A DNA stretch of 64,000 bases from Marnyiella aurantia (lineage in GTDB: Bacteria; Bacteroidota; Bacteroidia; Flavobacteriales; Weeksellaceae): positions 310,001-374,000 of the forward strand of contig NZ_CP059472.1 in the NCBI RefSeq assembly GCF_014041915.1, in the 5' to 3' direction. Every line of letters starts with the position of its first letter. The first letter of the stretch is position 1. Below the pieces are notes generated by a model, which had not been told where the DNA came from, did no database searches, and was given only the letters and a program-made list of their open reading frames with translations. Shown piece after piece: positions 45,530 to 55,332 of the stretch. The translations under genes were made by a program, and so were the position numbers.

Positions 45530-46492
45530 ATGAAAGTTTTAGCTAACGACGGAATTTCCAAAGCAGGAGAAAATAAACTTAAAGAAGGCGGCATTGAACT
45601 TGTGGACGCAAAAGTATCACAGGAACATCTGATCGGTTTCATTAACGATAATAAAGTAGACGTGCTGCTTGTACGCAGCGCCACTAAAGTTAGACAAGAT
45701 CTCATTGATGCCTGTCCTACACTGAAAATTATAGGACGCGGCGGCGTGGGCATGGATAATATTGATGTTGAATACGCAATTGAAAAAGGTCTTTATGTCA
45801 TAAATACACCAAATGCTTCTTCACGATCTGTAGCCGAATTGGTTTTTGCTCATTTCTTCAGCCTCGCAAGATTTCTGCACGAATCCAACCGTATGATGCC
45901 GCTGGAAGGCGATACACAGTTTAACGCACTCAAAAAATCTTACAGCAATGCCTCCGAACTTGAAGCCAAGACGCTGGGTGTGATTGGTTTTGGCGGCATA
46001 GGCCAGGAGGTGGTTAAGATGGGAATTTCACTGGGGATGAAGGTGAAAGTGCTTACCCGAAAACCACGGACTGAAACACTTAGCCTGAACTTTTTTGACG
46101 GCCAAACAGTAAGTTTTGATATTACTTCCACTACTGACTATGCAGAGTTTCTGAAGGATACAGATTTCATCAGCATTAACACACCTAAAACTGAGGGCTA
46201 TGTTTTAGATACACCTCAGTTCGGGATGATGAAGGATGGTGTTTATATCGTGAATACGGCCAGAGGCGGTGTTGTAAACGAAGTAACGCTTCTCGATTTC
46301 ATTGAATCGGGCAAGATTGCCGGTGCGGCACTGGACGTTTTTGAAAATGAACCGACTCCCGAACTGCCTTTACTTATGAATCCCAATCTTTCGCTTACTC
46401 CGCACCTTGGCGGTAACACGCTGGATGCGCAGGAAAAGATTGGCACTGAGCTGGCTGAGCAGATCATCGCAATTAAGAACTCAATTGCGTAA
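45530..46492 (+). CDS. serA: D-3-phosphoglycerate dehydrogenase-type D-2-hydroxyacid dehydrogenase
   Basis: 320 residues, the short form without ACT regulatory domain. NAD fold [13 protein letters not shown], the Arg in TARGGVVNE, Glu in NEPTPELP and His in [10 protein letters not shown]. It oxidises 3-phosphoglycerate, supplying serC just upstream (37-base gap). Operon context makes serA more likely than a general D-2-hydroxyacid dehydrogenase, although the two are hard to tell apart by motif alone. Confidence 0.9.
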   Translation: MKVLANDGISKAGENKLKEGGIELVDAKVSQEHLIGFINDNKVDVLLVRSATKVRQDLIDACPTLKIIGRGGVGMDNIDVEYAIEKGLYVINTPNASSRSVAELVFAHFFSLARFLHESNRMMPLEGDTQFNALKKSYSNASELEAKTLGVIGFGGIGQEVVKMGISLGMKVKVLTRKPRTETLSLNFFDGQTVSFDITSTTDYAEFLKDTDFISINTPKTEGYVLDTPQFGMMKDGVYIVNTARGGVVNEVTLLDFIESGKIAGAALDVFENEPTPELPLLMNPNLSLTPHLGGNTLDAQEKIGTELAEQIIAIKNSIA

Positions 46493-46494
46493 CG

Positions 46495-47736
46495 ATGCCT
46501 ATATTCAAACCATTTCGCGGCATCCGTCCGCACGAAGACTTTCTGGATGTTTTTCCCACACATCCGCTGGATAATTTTACGCAGGAAGAGATCAACAGGA
46601 AAGCGCAGGAGGACTACTCCTATGTACAGATGATCAAGCCGTATGTTGTAAGCAAATCCAAAGATATTGACCGTAACCTCAGAAAGATAAGGACGAATTT
46701 TGAAGAACTTCTGGATGAAAAGAAACTGATTCAGGACGCCTCATCCTACTATCTATATGAACAGATTAAGCCCGATAAAACCGTTTTCCGCGGCCTGCTC
46801 GGCCTTGTCTCTGTGGAGGATTTCTGGGACGGAAAAATAAAAAGGCATGAAAGTACTATCCCGCAGAAAAAGGAAAAATTAGCGCAGTACCTTGATAAAG
46901 TGAGCCTGCAGGCCGAACCTGTACTTCTAACTTATCCGGCCAACTCCAAAGTGGAGCTGCTGATGAACCATGAGGAGAAAAATGTACCTCTGCTTAATTA
47001 CTATGACAGTCAAGGCATCCGCCACAAGGTGTGGAAAATTGACAACCGTCTGAAAATGCAGCAGTTCAAGGAAGTTTTGGAGCAAATTGACTCTTTTTAT
47101 ATTGCCGATGGACATCACAGGATCGGGTCTACAGCTCTGAACGCGAAAAATCATAAGGAGAAAAACAAAAAGCATAAAGGTACTGAAGCCTATAATTATG
47201 TCTTTAGCTTCATTGTTTCCAATCAGTCTATTAAGATCCACGATTATAACCGGATTGTAAAGGACAGGAACGGACTTACCAGCGAACAGATCCTGGAGAA
47301 ACTGGACCGGTATTTCGATATACATGATAAAGGCGAAGAACCTTATTATCCCTCACAGAAATTCCACATCTCAATGTACATGGATGGGAAATTTTATTCA
47401 CTGCACGTAAAGCACAGTCTGCGTAATGCTGATGTCTCCAAAGATAATTTGGACCATCACCTGCTGGATAAATATGTCCTGAAGGATATCCTTGCAATTG
47501 AAAATACAGACAGCTCAGACCGAATAAAATACGTTAAAGGAAATTCAACTGTGGAAGGTATCCGCAAAATGAAGGCTGAGGCTGACCTGGACGAAGGGCA
47601 GATTGGTTTTGGTGTCTATCCTGTGAGTTTCAATGAGATGCTTAAGATTTCGGACAACAGGATTAGCATGCCGCCCAAATGTACTTATATTGAACCGAAG
47701 CTCATTACTGCTTTGGTCATGTATGACATGAAGTAA
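46495..47736 (+). CDS. DUF1015 family protein
   Basis: 413 residues. It begins 2 bases after the serA stop, so it is coupled. Family hallmarks: FKPFRGIRP at the start, DGHHRIGSTALNA in the centre, and the C-terminal MPPKCTYIEPK. DUF1015 accompanies serine biosynthesis genes in many bacteria, and its exact reaction is not established. No membrane or signal segments. Confidence 0.9.
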   Translation: MPIFKPFRGIRPHEDFLDVFPTHPLDNFTQEEINRKAQEDYSYVQMIKPYVVSKSKDIDRNLRKIRTNFEELLDEKKLIQDASSYYLYEQIKPDKTVFRGLLGLVSVEDFWDGKIKRHESTIPQKKEKLAQYLDKVSLQAEPVLLTYPANSKVELLMNHEEKNVPLLNYYDSQGIRHKVWKIDNRLKMQQFKEVLEQIDSFYIADGHHRIGSTALNAKNHKEKNKKHKGTEAYNYVFSFIVSNQSIKIHDYNRIVKDRNGLTSEQILEKLDRYFDIHDKGEEPYYPSQKFHISMYMDGKFYSLHVKHSLRNADVSKDNLDHHLLDKYVLKDILAIENTDSSDRIKYVKGNSTVEGIRKMKAEADLDEGQIGFGVYPVSFNEMLKISDNRISMPPKCTYIEPKLITALVMYDMK

Positions 47737-47768
47737 ATTTCTTATTTTTGGTTCCTGAAAGGAAAAAA

Positions 47769-49151
47769 ATGAAAAAAACCATATTTATCATTCCACTCTT
47801 TTTGGGTGGAATTTTACTTTCCCAGCGTAAACCTGCTCCACAGCCCAGGGTAGATTTCGCAGGTGAATTCCGCAGGATTTCCGATGAAGTTATGCTGAAC
47901 AGCAATGCTTACGAAAACCTGCGCGAATTGGTGAAGGGCATCGGTCCCCGTTTTGCCGCAACCCCGGCATATGACAAAGCAGTTATCTGGGCAGAGAAAA
48001 AATTTGCGGAGAATGGTGCTTCCACTGTCCGGAGGCAGGATGTTATGGTCCCCATCTGGGAACGTGGCCGCGAAAGCGTACAGATAAAGACAGCCGGTGG
48101 CAGCTGGAAAAGTTTGCCGGCGCTGGCTTTAGGAACATCTGAAGGCACCGCCGGTAAAGACCTCACAGGCGAAATTATTTTCGCCAAAGACCTGGCTGAA
48201 TTTGCCAAAATGTTTCCGAGTGATGTGAAGGATAAGATTGTTTTCTTCAATTACGGCTTTGACCAAACCATCATTAACCCAAATGAAGCCTATCTTATTG
48301 CGGGAAAATACCGTTGGTCTACACCTTCCCTGGCCAGCAGGAAAGGGGCAAAAGCTGTGCTTACGCGCTCGGCAACGTCGGCTTCAGACGATGTGCCGCA
48401 TACAGGAAGTGTATATTATGACGTACTGGACAAGAACAAGATTCCAGCTCTGTCCATCGGTGCCCGCAGTGCAGATGAACTGGAACAGTTGCTGAAGAAG
48501 CAGACCGTCACAGTTAAAATTAACACAACTTCTGCAACCAAAGGTGAAAAGGTCAACCATAATGTGATTGCTGAGATTCCGGGGAATAAGGACAACAGTG
48601 TAATCGTAATCGGAGCCCATTTGGATTCCTGGGATATTTCTGAGGGGGCACATGATAATGGTGCCGGCGTGGTGCAGGTTCTTGAAGTACTGCGGGTCTT
48701 TAAAAAACTGGAAATCAAAAACAGGCATACTTTGCGTTTTGTTCTTTTTGCCAATGAAGAAAACGGCGTACATGGCGGCGAAACCTATGCAGCTGGCGTA
48801 AAAAAATCCGGTGAGAAACATATTTTCGCCATAGAAAGCGATGCCGGTGGCTATTCGCCACGCGGGATTTCACTGGATATGATTCCGCAGCGACGGCGGC
48901 TCGTATTTGCATGGAAAAACCTTTTCCTGCCTTACGGAGTGTACGATTTCTCCCAGGAAACTTCCGGACAGGATATAGCGCCCCTCAAAAAACTGGGAGT
49001 GCCTCTGGCAGAACTTGTTCCGGATATGCAGCGCTACTTCGACATCCATCATACCAGCCAGGACACTTTTGACAAAGTAAACAAACGTGAACTTAACCTG
49101 GGCGCCGTGGCTATGGCACAGATGGTTTATATGATAGACCAAAACTGGTAA
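47769..49151 (+). CDS. Secreted M28 family zinc peptidase
   Basis: 460 residues from the ATG at 47769 with a signal peptide (MKKTIFIIPLFLGGILLSQ); an upstream TTG at 47748 is not preferred. The PA-like insert at about 120-260 separates the two halves. Zinc ligands are visible: His in GAHLDSWD, Asp in EGAHDNGAG, Glu in NEENGVHGG, Asp in ESDAGGYSP and His in HHTSQDTFD. Such enzymes are aminopeptidases or carboxypeptidases acting on peptides outside the cytoplasmic membrane. It is transcribed alone. Confidence 0.93.
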   Translation: MKKTIFIIPLFLGGILLSQRKPAPQPRVDFAGEFRRISDEVMLNSNAYENLRELVKGIGPRFAATPAYDKAVIWAEKKFAENGASTVRRQDVMVPIWERGRESVQIKTAGGSWKSLPALALGTSEGTAGKDLTGEIIFAKDLAEFAKMFPSDVKDKIVFFNYGFDQTIINPNEAYLIAGKYRWSTPSLASRKGAKAVLTRSATSASDDVPHTGSVYYDVLDKNKIPALSIGARSADELEQLLKKQTVTVKINTTSATKGEKVNHNVIAEIPGNKDNSVIVIGAHLDSWDISEGAHDNGAGVVQVLEVLRVFKKLEIKNRHTLRFVLFANEENGVHGGETYAAGVKKSGEKHIFAIESDAGGYSPRGISLDMIPQRRRLVFAWKNLFLPYGVYDFSQETSGQDIAPLKKLGVPLAELVPDMQRYFDIHHTSQDTFDKVNKRELNLGAVAMAQMVYMIDQNW

Positions 49152-49193
49152 TGAAAAAACCATATTATAGTTTTCCGGGTGGTAACAAAAATA

Positions 49194-49225
49194 AAACAGG
49201 CTGTCCCGAAAGAGACAGCCTGTTT
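49194..49225. terminator. Bidirectional terminator between M28 peptidase and PPIase
   Basis: AACAGGCTGTC pairs perfectly with GACAGCCTGTT around CCGAAAGA. A-rich and T-rich flanks on both sides serve both convergent genes. Confidence 0.85.
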
Positions 49226-49241
49226 ATATTAATTGATTTGA

Positions 49242-50351
49242 TTAATTAATTTTAACCAATTCCACATCGAAAACCAACCACGCATTTGGTGGGATAATTC
49301 CGCCGGCACCGTTTGGACCGTAAGCAAGGTCAGAAGGAATAAGCAAAGTAGCGGTTTCGCCTTCTTTCAGCATCAGGATACCTTCGTCCCATCCTTTGAT
49401 TACGCGTCCTGTTCCTACCGGAAACTCCAGAGGCTCACCTCTTTTGTATGAGCTGTCGAACTCCATTCCGTCAATCAGGCGGCCTGCATAATGTACAGCA
49501 ACCATATCACCTGCTTTAGGCTCTTTACCCGCAACGGTTTTTGTAATCTTATAATAAAGACCGGATGCAGTTTTCTGCATACCAGCGGCCATTTCATCTA
49601 CCAGTCTCTGCTGATTGGCTTTGAATTCAGCTTCTTTTTTTGCCTTCTCTTCTTCCATTCTGGAAAGAAACGTCTTGTTATTTTCCTGAATCTTACCTTT
49701 ACCCTCTTCGAAAAGCTTTGTAGCATCGTAGTTCTTGTATCTGTCGCCTTTGCTGAAAATTGAAACCTTCTCCAGAACGATGTCCGTTTTAGGCTTATCC
49801 TGAGGCCCTTTTTCTACTGCTGCAATGGTATCGATAACGTCCACACCGTTTACCACTTTTCCAAAAACTGTATGTTTTCCGTCCAGCCATGGTGTCGGTA
49901 TCTGAGTGATGAAAAACTGGGATCCGTTGGTGTTTGGACCGGAGTTCGCCATGGAAAGTACCCCTTTCACATCATGCTTAAGGTCGTTTTTCTCATCAGC
50001 AAACTTGTAGCCCGGATCGCCCATACCTGTTCCCTGGGGGTCGCCACCCTGGATCATGAAATCCGAGATCACACGGTGAAAGATAGTACCGTCGTAAAAT
50101 GGAATTCCCTTTGATTTGGATTTGTTAGCAATAGTTCCCTCGGCAAGCCCTACAAAGTTAGCCACTGTAACCGGCGATTTCACATCTTCCAGTTTTACGA
50201 TCATGTTACCCTTGGTGGTTTGGAGGTGAGCATAAAGCCCGTCATTCAAACCTTCGTACGTTTGTTTGTCTACATTCATCTTTTTATATATTGGTGTGCA
50301 GCTAAATAGCGTTAATCCCGCTATTGCCAAAATTGTATATTTCCTGAACAT
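49242..50351 (-). CDS. Lipoprotein cyclophilin-FKBP fusion peptidyl-prolyl isomerase
   Basis: 369 residues from the ATG at 50351 (the longer frame to 50432 is unlikely). A lipobox (LTLFSC) near residue 18 indicates a lipoprotein. Residues about 40-200 form a cyclophilin domain (IFHRVISDFMIQGGDP, SQFFITQIPTPWLDGKHTVF). After a coiled linker the C-terminal about 100 residues form an FKBP domain (VAVHYAGRLIDGMEFDSSY, LLIPSDLAYG). Both families catalyse proline isomerisation. The joint protein is probably a periplasmic folding factor. Confidence 0.93.
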   Translation of the reverse strand: MFRKYTILAIAGLTLFSCTPIYKKMNVDKQTYEGLNDGLYAHLQTTKGNMIVKLEDVKSPVTVANFVGLAEGTIANKSKSKGIPFYDGTIFHRVISDFMIQGGDPQGTGMGDPGYKFADEKNDLKHDVKGVLSMANSGPNTNGSQFFITQIPTPWLDGKHTVFGKVVNGVDVIDTIAAVEKGPQDKPKTDIVLEKVSIFSKGDRYKNYDATKLFEEGKGKIQENNKTFLSRMEEEKAKKEAEFKANQQRLVDEMAAGMQKTASGLYYKITKTVAGKEPKAGDMVAVHYAGRLIDGMEFDSSYKRGEPLEFPVGTGRVIKGWDEGILMLKEGETATLLIPSDLAYGPNGAGGIIPPNAWLVFDVELVKIN

Positions 50352-50423
50352 TCCTGTTTTATTAAAGTTAATGCTAAAAGCATGGCGAAAATACGGAATT
50401 CGGCCCAAATAATAAAACAAAAA

Positions 50424-50443
50424 GTCAGGCAAGAATGCCTGAC
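50424..50443 (-). terminator. ilvE terminator
   Basis: GTCAGGCA pairs with TGCCTGAC around AGAA. On the minus strand it is followed by TTTTTGTTTTATT, just after the ilvE stop. Confidence 0.85.
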
Positions 50444-50465
50444 CCTGATCTTAAAAGTATATTAA

Positions 50466-51539
50466 TTATACAGTCTGAAGTACATCTTTTTCAACCTTCT
50501 CTCTCCAGCCGAAAGGATCTTCAGCCGCATTGGTCTGAATGTCCACAAGAGCTTTCTTCAGCGAAAGCGCAAAGCTTTCCTCTTCCGAAAGTACAGGAAG
50601 TTCAAAATTCTCGCCCTGATACCCGTAAGATTTAAAAGCTGTAGTTACAACCGCGGTTCCTACACCCCAAATTTCCTTAAGGCTTCCGTCTTTCTGAGCT
50701 GCCAGAACATCTTTTACTGCAATAGGTTCTACCCTTACGTCAATGCCTTTATGCTTAGCCAGTGTAATGAAACTGTCTCTTGTAACGCCGTCCAGAATCT
50801 TTTCAGAAGTTGGAGGTGTATATATAGTATTGCCTATTCTTACAAACACGTTCATCGTACCGCTTTCTTCAAAATACTCGTGCGTACTGTCGTCAGTCCA
50901 GATAATCTGCTCGTAACCTTCGTCGTTAGCAAGTTGTGTAGGATAGAAAGATGCTGCATAGTTGCCGGCCGCTTTTGCAAATCCAACGCCGCCGCTGGCC
51001 GCACGGGAATAATAATCTGAGATCTTAACAGAAACCGGTGCGCTGTAATAACTTGTAGCCGGTGCAGCTACGATTGCGAACATGTATTTATTGGATACCC
51101 TGGCCTTCAAACCTTCCTCAGTAGCAAATATAAGCGGACGGATGTAAAGTGATTTTCCTTCTCCTGTAGGAATCCATGCTCGGTCTATATCCATAAGCGC
51201 TTTCAGACCGCCTACGAAAACCTCTTCAGGAATTTCAGGCATTGCAAGACGCTTAGCGGATTTATTGATCCTCTCGAAATTTTTATTTACACGGAAAAGG
51301 TATACTTCATCACTACTGTCTTTATACGCCTTCATACCTTCAAAACAGGCTTGGCCATAATTGAAAGCCATATTGGACGGAGAAAATGGAAGAGGTCCGT
51401 AAGGCATTAACTTTGCCTCACCCCAGGCACCGTTTTCATACTCACATATAATCATATGGTCTGTGAAGTGGTCTCCGAATGAGTAGTTTTCTGGATCAAA
51501 GGAAGAAATCCTTGAATTTTCGGTTTTTTGGATTATCAT
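50466..51539 (-). CDS. ilvE: Branched-chain amino acid aminotransferase
   Basis: 357 residues, class IV PLP fold. It catalyses the last step in valine, leucine and isoleucine synthesis and the first in their breakdown. Seen: MAFNYGQACFEGMKAYK, YIRPLIFATEEG, GAAGNYAASF-like FAKAAGNYAASFYP with the PLP Lys, FVRIGNTIYTPP and WGVGTAVVTTAFKS. It is divergent from mnmD and ends at a clear terminator. Confidence 0.96.
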   Translation of the reverse strand: MIIQKTENSRISSFDPENYSFGDHFTDHMIICEYENGAWGEAKLMPYGPLPFSPSNMAFNYGQACFEGMKAYKDSSDEVYLFRVNKNFERINKSAKRLAMPEIPEEVFVGGLKALMDIDRAWIPTGEGKSLYIRPLIFATEEGLKARVSNKYMFAIVAAPATSYYSAPVSVKISDYYSRAASGGVGFAKAAGNYAASFYPTQLANDEGYEQIIWTDDSTHEYFEESGTMNVFVRIGNTIYTPPTSEKILDGVTRDSFITLAKHKGIDVRVEPIAVKDVLAAQKDGSLKEIWGVGTAVVTTAFKSYGYQGENFELPVLSEEESFALSLKKALVDIQTNAAEDPFGWREKVEKDVLQTV

Positions 51540-51603
51540 TTCTTAATTTTTTTAAACGTGTTTTACAACTCTAAATAATTTTTTAAATATACATATTTTA
51601 GTT

Positions 51604-51611
51604 TAAATTTG
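51604..51611 (+). promoter_or_regulatory. -7 element TAAATTTG of mnmD
   Basis: Fits TAnnTTTG and overlaps an in-frame TTG (51609-51611). Transcription would start near 51615, so that TTG cannot be the start codon. Confidence 0.55.
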
Positions 51612-51623
51612 GAAAAAAATAAG

Positions 51624-52316
51624 TTGAAAAGAGAAGTAAAAGTCACCAGTGACGGCAGTAAAACATTGCATATCAATGATTTAAATGAAAGTTACCATTC
51701 GCATCATGGTGCCCTTCAGGAAGCCAAACATGTATTTATAGATAATGGATTAAAACTGATTGATGATTACGAAATTAATATTTTAGAACTGGGTTTTGGA
51801 ACAGGTTTGAATGTTTTAGTAACTATTAATGAGTTTTTAAAAACTGATAAAAATCATAAAATTAACTATTTCGCGCTTGAAAAGTATCCCGTAACAATGT
51901 CTGAGGTTGAAGATTTGGGCTATAATACACTTTTTGAGCGTGACGAGTTAAAGCAGTTTTATAAAAAAATCCATGAGGCAGACTGGGAGGCGGAGGTAGA
52001 AATATTGCCCAACTTTACCCTCAAAAAGATAAGATGCGATTTTCACGACCTGCCAACTATAGAACTCAGAAAAATTAACCTGGTATATTATGACTGTTTT
52101 GGTGCGCGGGTACAGCCAGACCTATGGGAGCTGCCCCTTTTTGCTGCTGTAGCCAATAAAATGAGCGCCGGCGGATTGCTTACAACCTACTCCAGTAAAG
52201 GATCGGTACGCCGGAATCTGAAATCACTGGATTTTGAAGTGGAGAAAAAGGCAGGACCACCGGGAAAACGCGAGATGCTCATCGCCTGGAAAAAATTGAC
52301 CGAAACCAAAAAATAA
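51624..52316 (+). CDS. mnmD: tRNA 5-methylaminomethyl-2-thiouridine methyltransferase MnmD
   Basis: 230 residues. The start is a TTG at 51624 because the family begins MKRE-like and a more upstream in-frame TTG (51609) lies in the -7 element. SAM-binding fold ILELGFGTGLNVLV, catalytic-region YYDCFGARVQPDLWE and TYSSKGSVRRNLK. It completes the modified wobble uridine of tRNAs without the FAD domain of MnmC. It is divergent from ilvE and precedes a NUDIX gene by 26 bases. Confidence 0.9.
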   Translation: MKREVKVTSDGSKTLHINDLNESYHSHHGALQEAKHVFIDNGLKLIDDYEINILELGFGTGLNVLVTINEFLKTDKNHKINYFALEKYPVTMSEVEDLGYNTLFERDELKQFYKKIHEADWEAEVEILPNFTLKKIRCDFHDLPTIELRKINLVYYDCFGARVQPDLWELPLFAAVANKMSAGGLLTTYSSKGSVRRNLKSLDFEVEKKAGPPGKREMLIAWKKLTETKK

Positions 52317-52342
52317 TGTACTTTTAGACCAAACTATAGTTA

Positions 52343-52762
52343 ATGATCAATAAGACGAACGTTCGGATTTATGCGTGCGCTATAAAAAACGGGAGCGTAC
52401 TGGTGCTTCATGAAGAATATGCAGGTGAACACCTTATGAAGTTTCCCGGTGGCGGGCTGGAATATGGCGAAGGCGTACTGGACTGCCTGCACCGTGAGTT
52501 TGAAGAGGAACTGAATGCGAAGATACGCGTTATCGGACATCTGTATACTCAGGAAAATTTTGAAGTTTCACGCTTCCGGGAAAACGAACAGCTTCTTACC
52601 ATTTATTATATGGTAGAAATTTTAGATGAAACCGACTTCCTTATAATGGACCCCTGCATTGAAAAAGTAGAATGGCTGCCAGTTGATACACCGGAAAATA
52701 ATTTTCCACTCCCTGTAGATAGGATAGCTTTTGACAAGCTTAAAGAAAGGTTAGCCGGATAA
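52343..52762 (+). CDS. NUDIX hydrolase
   Basis: 139 residues with a complete Nudix box (GGGLEYGEGVLDCLHREFEEEL; the G-x5-E-x7-RE-x-x-EE spacing is intact). It cleaves a nucleoside diphosphate linked to another group; the substrate cannot be told. It is close behind mnmD and may be co-transcribed. Confidence 0.93.
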   Translation: MINKTNVRIYACAIKNGSVLVLHEEYAGEHLMKFPGGGLEYGEGVLDCLHREFEEELNAKIRVIGHLYTQENFEVSRFRENEQLLTIYYMVEILDETDFLIMDPCIEKVEWLPVDTPENNFPLPVDRIAFDKLKERLAG

Positions 52763-53464
52763 TCACTTTGTGACTCTGTAGTTCTGCGCGCCAGGATAGG
52801 GCTGCAGGTAACCATAGTTCCAGTTGGACTGAAGAAGCGACTCTATATAAAGGTCCGTGCGGTTGCGGTAGGGATCGTAAGGTTCCTTGATGTCAACTTC
52901 GGCAATATTTCCCTTTACATTCCACCAAAAGGCGCTCCAGCCACCACGTAACTCCCGGATAATCTCGAATACTGTTTTGCCAGTTCCGCGGTGCATCAGT
53001 TTAGCAAAGACACGACCTTCAGTTGTTGTTAAATCACGCAATTGTTTTTCGTACTGATTAGCCAGATTTGCCTGACGTTCTCTAATATATTTCTTTTGTG
53101 TATTTCGGTCCATGGTCGCGATATCAGCTTGGATTCCATTGTACTGCGCAAGTGCAGCTACAAAAAGCGGGTAAACACGGGCCAGCTTTTTATTAAGGAA
53201 AAAATAATAATTGCGGTCCAGCTGATTATTAAAGACAGGGCCTTTCTTAAGCACCAATTCATCCATAATTACAACAGTCTCACCATTGATTTCATAAATT
53301 TTTGCTTTCTGATCTTCATCGTAGAAGTACTTCTGACCAAATTCATCCACCTTTAGTTGATCTTGGGGATATTCACTCAGAGATTTTACCATTATCGTGT
53401 CCTGCGCCTTTACGGACACCGTTACAAACAGGAGAAAGACCAAAAGGGTCTGATATATTTTCAT
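52763..53464 (-). CDS. Exported DUF4294 protein
   Basis: 233 residues from the ATG at 53464; the longer frame (53491) lacks a signal-like start. N-terminal signal peptide (MKIYQTLLVFLLFVTVSVKAQ). The mature part contains the family core (RNYYFFLNKKLARVYPLFVAALAQYN and KLMHRGTGKTVFEIIRELRG). DUF4294 is a Bacteroidota exported family of unknown role. It converges with the NUDIX gene with no gap. Confidence 0.88.
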   Translation of the reverse strand: MKIYQTLLVFLLFVTVSVKAQDTIMVKSLSEYPQDQLKVDEFGQKYFYDEDQKAKIYEINGETVVIMDELVLKKGPVFNNQLDRNYYFFLNKKLARVYPLFVAALAQYNGIQADIATMDRNTQKKYIRERQANLANQYEKQLRDLTTTEGRVFAKLMHRGTGKTVFEIIRELRGGWSAFWWNVKGNIAEVDIKEPYDPYRNRTDLYIESLLQSNWNYGYLQPYPGAQNYRVTK

Positions 53465-53517
53465 TATTTTTACAGTCTCAAAAATCCACAAACTAACGCA
53501 AATATTATTCCCTTTCC

Positions 53518-54600
53518 ATGAATTTCAGCAAGAAATCAATTAAGTTTTTAGAATCATATTTAAATACTTCATCTCCAACCGGTTACGAACACGACGGCCA
53601 GAAAATATGGATGGATTATATTCGACCGTATGTTGATAAAGTTGAATTTGACCATTATGGGACCTGTTACGGAATTGTAAATCCTGAAGCACCCTTCAAG
53701 GTGGTAATTGAAGCTCATGCAGATGAGATTTCATGGTACGTAAATTACATCACGGACGACGGCCTGATTTATGTGATCCGTAACGGCGGTTCCGACCAAA
53801 TGATCGCACCTTCGAAAGTGGTACATATTCATGGTGAAAAAGGAATTGTGAAAGGAGTCTTCGGCTGGCCTGCTATCCATACCAGAGGTATAAGTTCAGA
53901 TGAACCGGTCCCTAAGCTTGAAAATATATTTATTGACTGTGGTGCTACTACTAAGAAGGAGGTTGAGGAGCTGGGAGTTTTTGTAGGCTGTATGATTACC
54001 TACCCCGATGAGTTCTTTGAACTGAATGACCGCTATTTCGTGTGCCGTGCTCTGGATAACAGAATTGGAGGTTTTATGATTGCGGAAGTGGCGCGCCTTC
54101 TTAAGGAAAACGGAAACCAACTGCCTTTTGGCCTTTACGTTACCAATTCGGTGCAGGAAGAAGTGGGTCTGTACGGTGCACATATGATTGCTGAAACACT
54201 GAAACCCAATATCGCCATCGTTACGGATGTTACTCATGACACCACTACCCCGATGATCGAGAAGAAAAAAGAGGGCGACCAGAAATGCGGCGACGGACCT
54301 GTTGTGTTTTATGCACCAAGTGTCCATCACAACATTCGCCAACTCATAGTAGATACGGCCAAACTTAAAGAAATACCCTTCCAGCGTGCGGCTGCCAGCC
54401 GTGCCACAGGTACAGACACCGACGCCTTTGCCCATTCTAATGGTGGTGTTCCGTCGGCGTTGATATCACTTCCACTACGCTATATGCACACAACCGTGGA
54501 AATGGTTTCCAAAGAAGATGTTGCCAATGTAATCCAGCTCATCTACGAAACACTGCTTCGAATTGAACCTGAAATGAATTTGAAATATCACGCTAAGTAA
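53518..54600 (+). CDS. M42-family metallopeptidase
   Basis: 360 residues. Glutamyl-aminopeptidase/endoglucanase-like M42 fold: HADEISWYVNYI (first zinc ligand), RALDNRIGG, NSVQEEVGLYGAHMI (Glu pair), TDVTHD and TGTDTDAFAHSNGG. These form oligomeric cytosolic aminopeptidases. It runs on the + strand with rpe 7 bases downstream, so both may share a message. Confidence 0.92.
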   Translation: MNFSKKSIKFLESYLNTSSPTGYEHDGQKIWMDYIRPYVDKVEFDHYGTCYGIVNPEAPFKVVIEAHADEISWYVNYITDDGLIYVIRNGGSDQMIAPSKVVHIHGEKGIVKGVFGWPAIHTRGISSDEPVPKLENIFIDCGATTKKEVEELGVFVGCMITYPDEFFELNDRYFVCRALDNRIGGFMIAEVARLLKENGNQLPFGLYVTNSVQEEVGLYGAHMIAETLKPNIAIVTDVTHDTTTPMIEKKKEGDQKCGDGPVVFYAPSVHHNIRQLIVDTAKLKEIPFQRAAASRATGTDTDAFAHSNGGVPSALISLPLRYMHTTVEMVSKEDVANVIQLIYETLLRIEPEMNLKYHAK

Positions 54601-54607
54601 ATATATA

Positions 54608-55258
54608 ATGAAGAACAAAATGATTGCCCCTTCCCTGCTGTCCGCAGATTTCGGTAACCTGGAAAGGGATATTAACATGCTGAACAACTCCCAGGCAGAC
54701 TGGCTGCATATCGATGTTATGGACGGGCGCTTTGTGCCGAACATTTCATTTGGCTTTCCTGTGATGAAAACTGTACAGCAGCATGCGAAAAAGTTTGTGG
54801 ACGTGCACCTTATGATTGTAGAGCCGGAAAAGTATGTGGAAGATTTTATTGCGCACGGTGCCGACCTCGTTTCCGTTCATTATGAAGCATGTGTGCACCT
54901 GCACCGTACCATCAGACTAATTCAGGACAATGGAGCAAAAGCCGGAGTGGTTCTTAATCCTTCAACCCCGGTACTGATGCTGGAAGACATTATTTCTGAG
55001 GTGGATCTCGTACTGCTGATGAGTGTGAACCCCGGATTTGGCGGTCAGAAATTCATTGAAAACACATACAAGAAGATTTCAGAAACCAAAGACCTTATCC
55101 TTAACAATAATTCAACAGCGCTTATTCAGGTGGACGGTGGTGTCAATTTGGAGAACGCCTCCCGACTGTTTGAAGCCGGTGCCGACGTTCTTGTAGCCGG
55201 AAATGCTGTTTTCAGCAGCGAAAACCCGGAAAAGACTATCGAGCTACTGAAAATATAG
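54608..55258 (+). CDS. rpe: Ribulose-phosphate 3-epimerase
   Basis: 216 residues, full-length TIM barrel. SADFGNLERDI, HIDVMDGRFVPNISFG, DVHLMI, SVNPGFGGQKFI, VDGGVN and GNAVF match the family. It interconverts ribulose-5-phosphate and xylulose-5-phosphate in the pentose phosphate pathway. Confidence 0.97.
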   Translation: MKNKMIAPSLLSADFGNLERDINMLNNSQADWLHIDVMDGRFVPNISFGFPVMKTVQQHAKKFVDVHLMIVEPEKYVEDFIAHGADLVSVHYEACVHLHRTIRLIQDNGAKAGVVLNPSTPVLMLEDIISEVDLVLLMSVNPGFGGQKFIENTYKKISETKDLILNNNSTALIQVDGGVNLENASRLFEAGADVLVAGNAVFSSENPEKTIELLKI

Positions 55259-55332
55259 CTGATTAAAGCGAAGGAGCATACTAAACTGTAACTTAATCAC
55301 TTGCGCGGGCGTATTATTTATAAACGCCTGCC

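Noticed and set aside
47748-47768. TTG start for the M28 peptidase
   Set aside because: The ATG at 47769 gives a clean signal peptide and suits the family.
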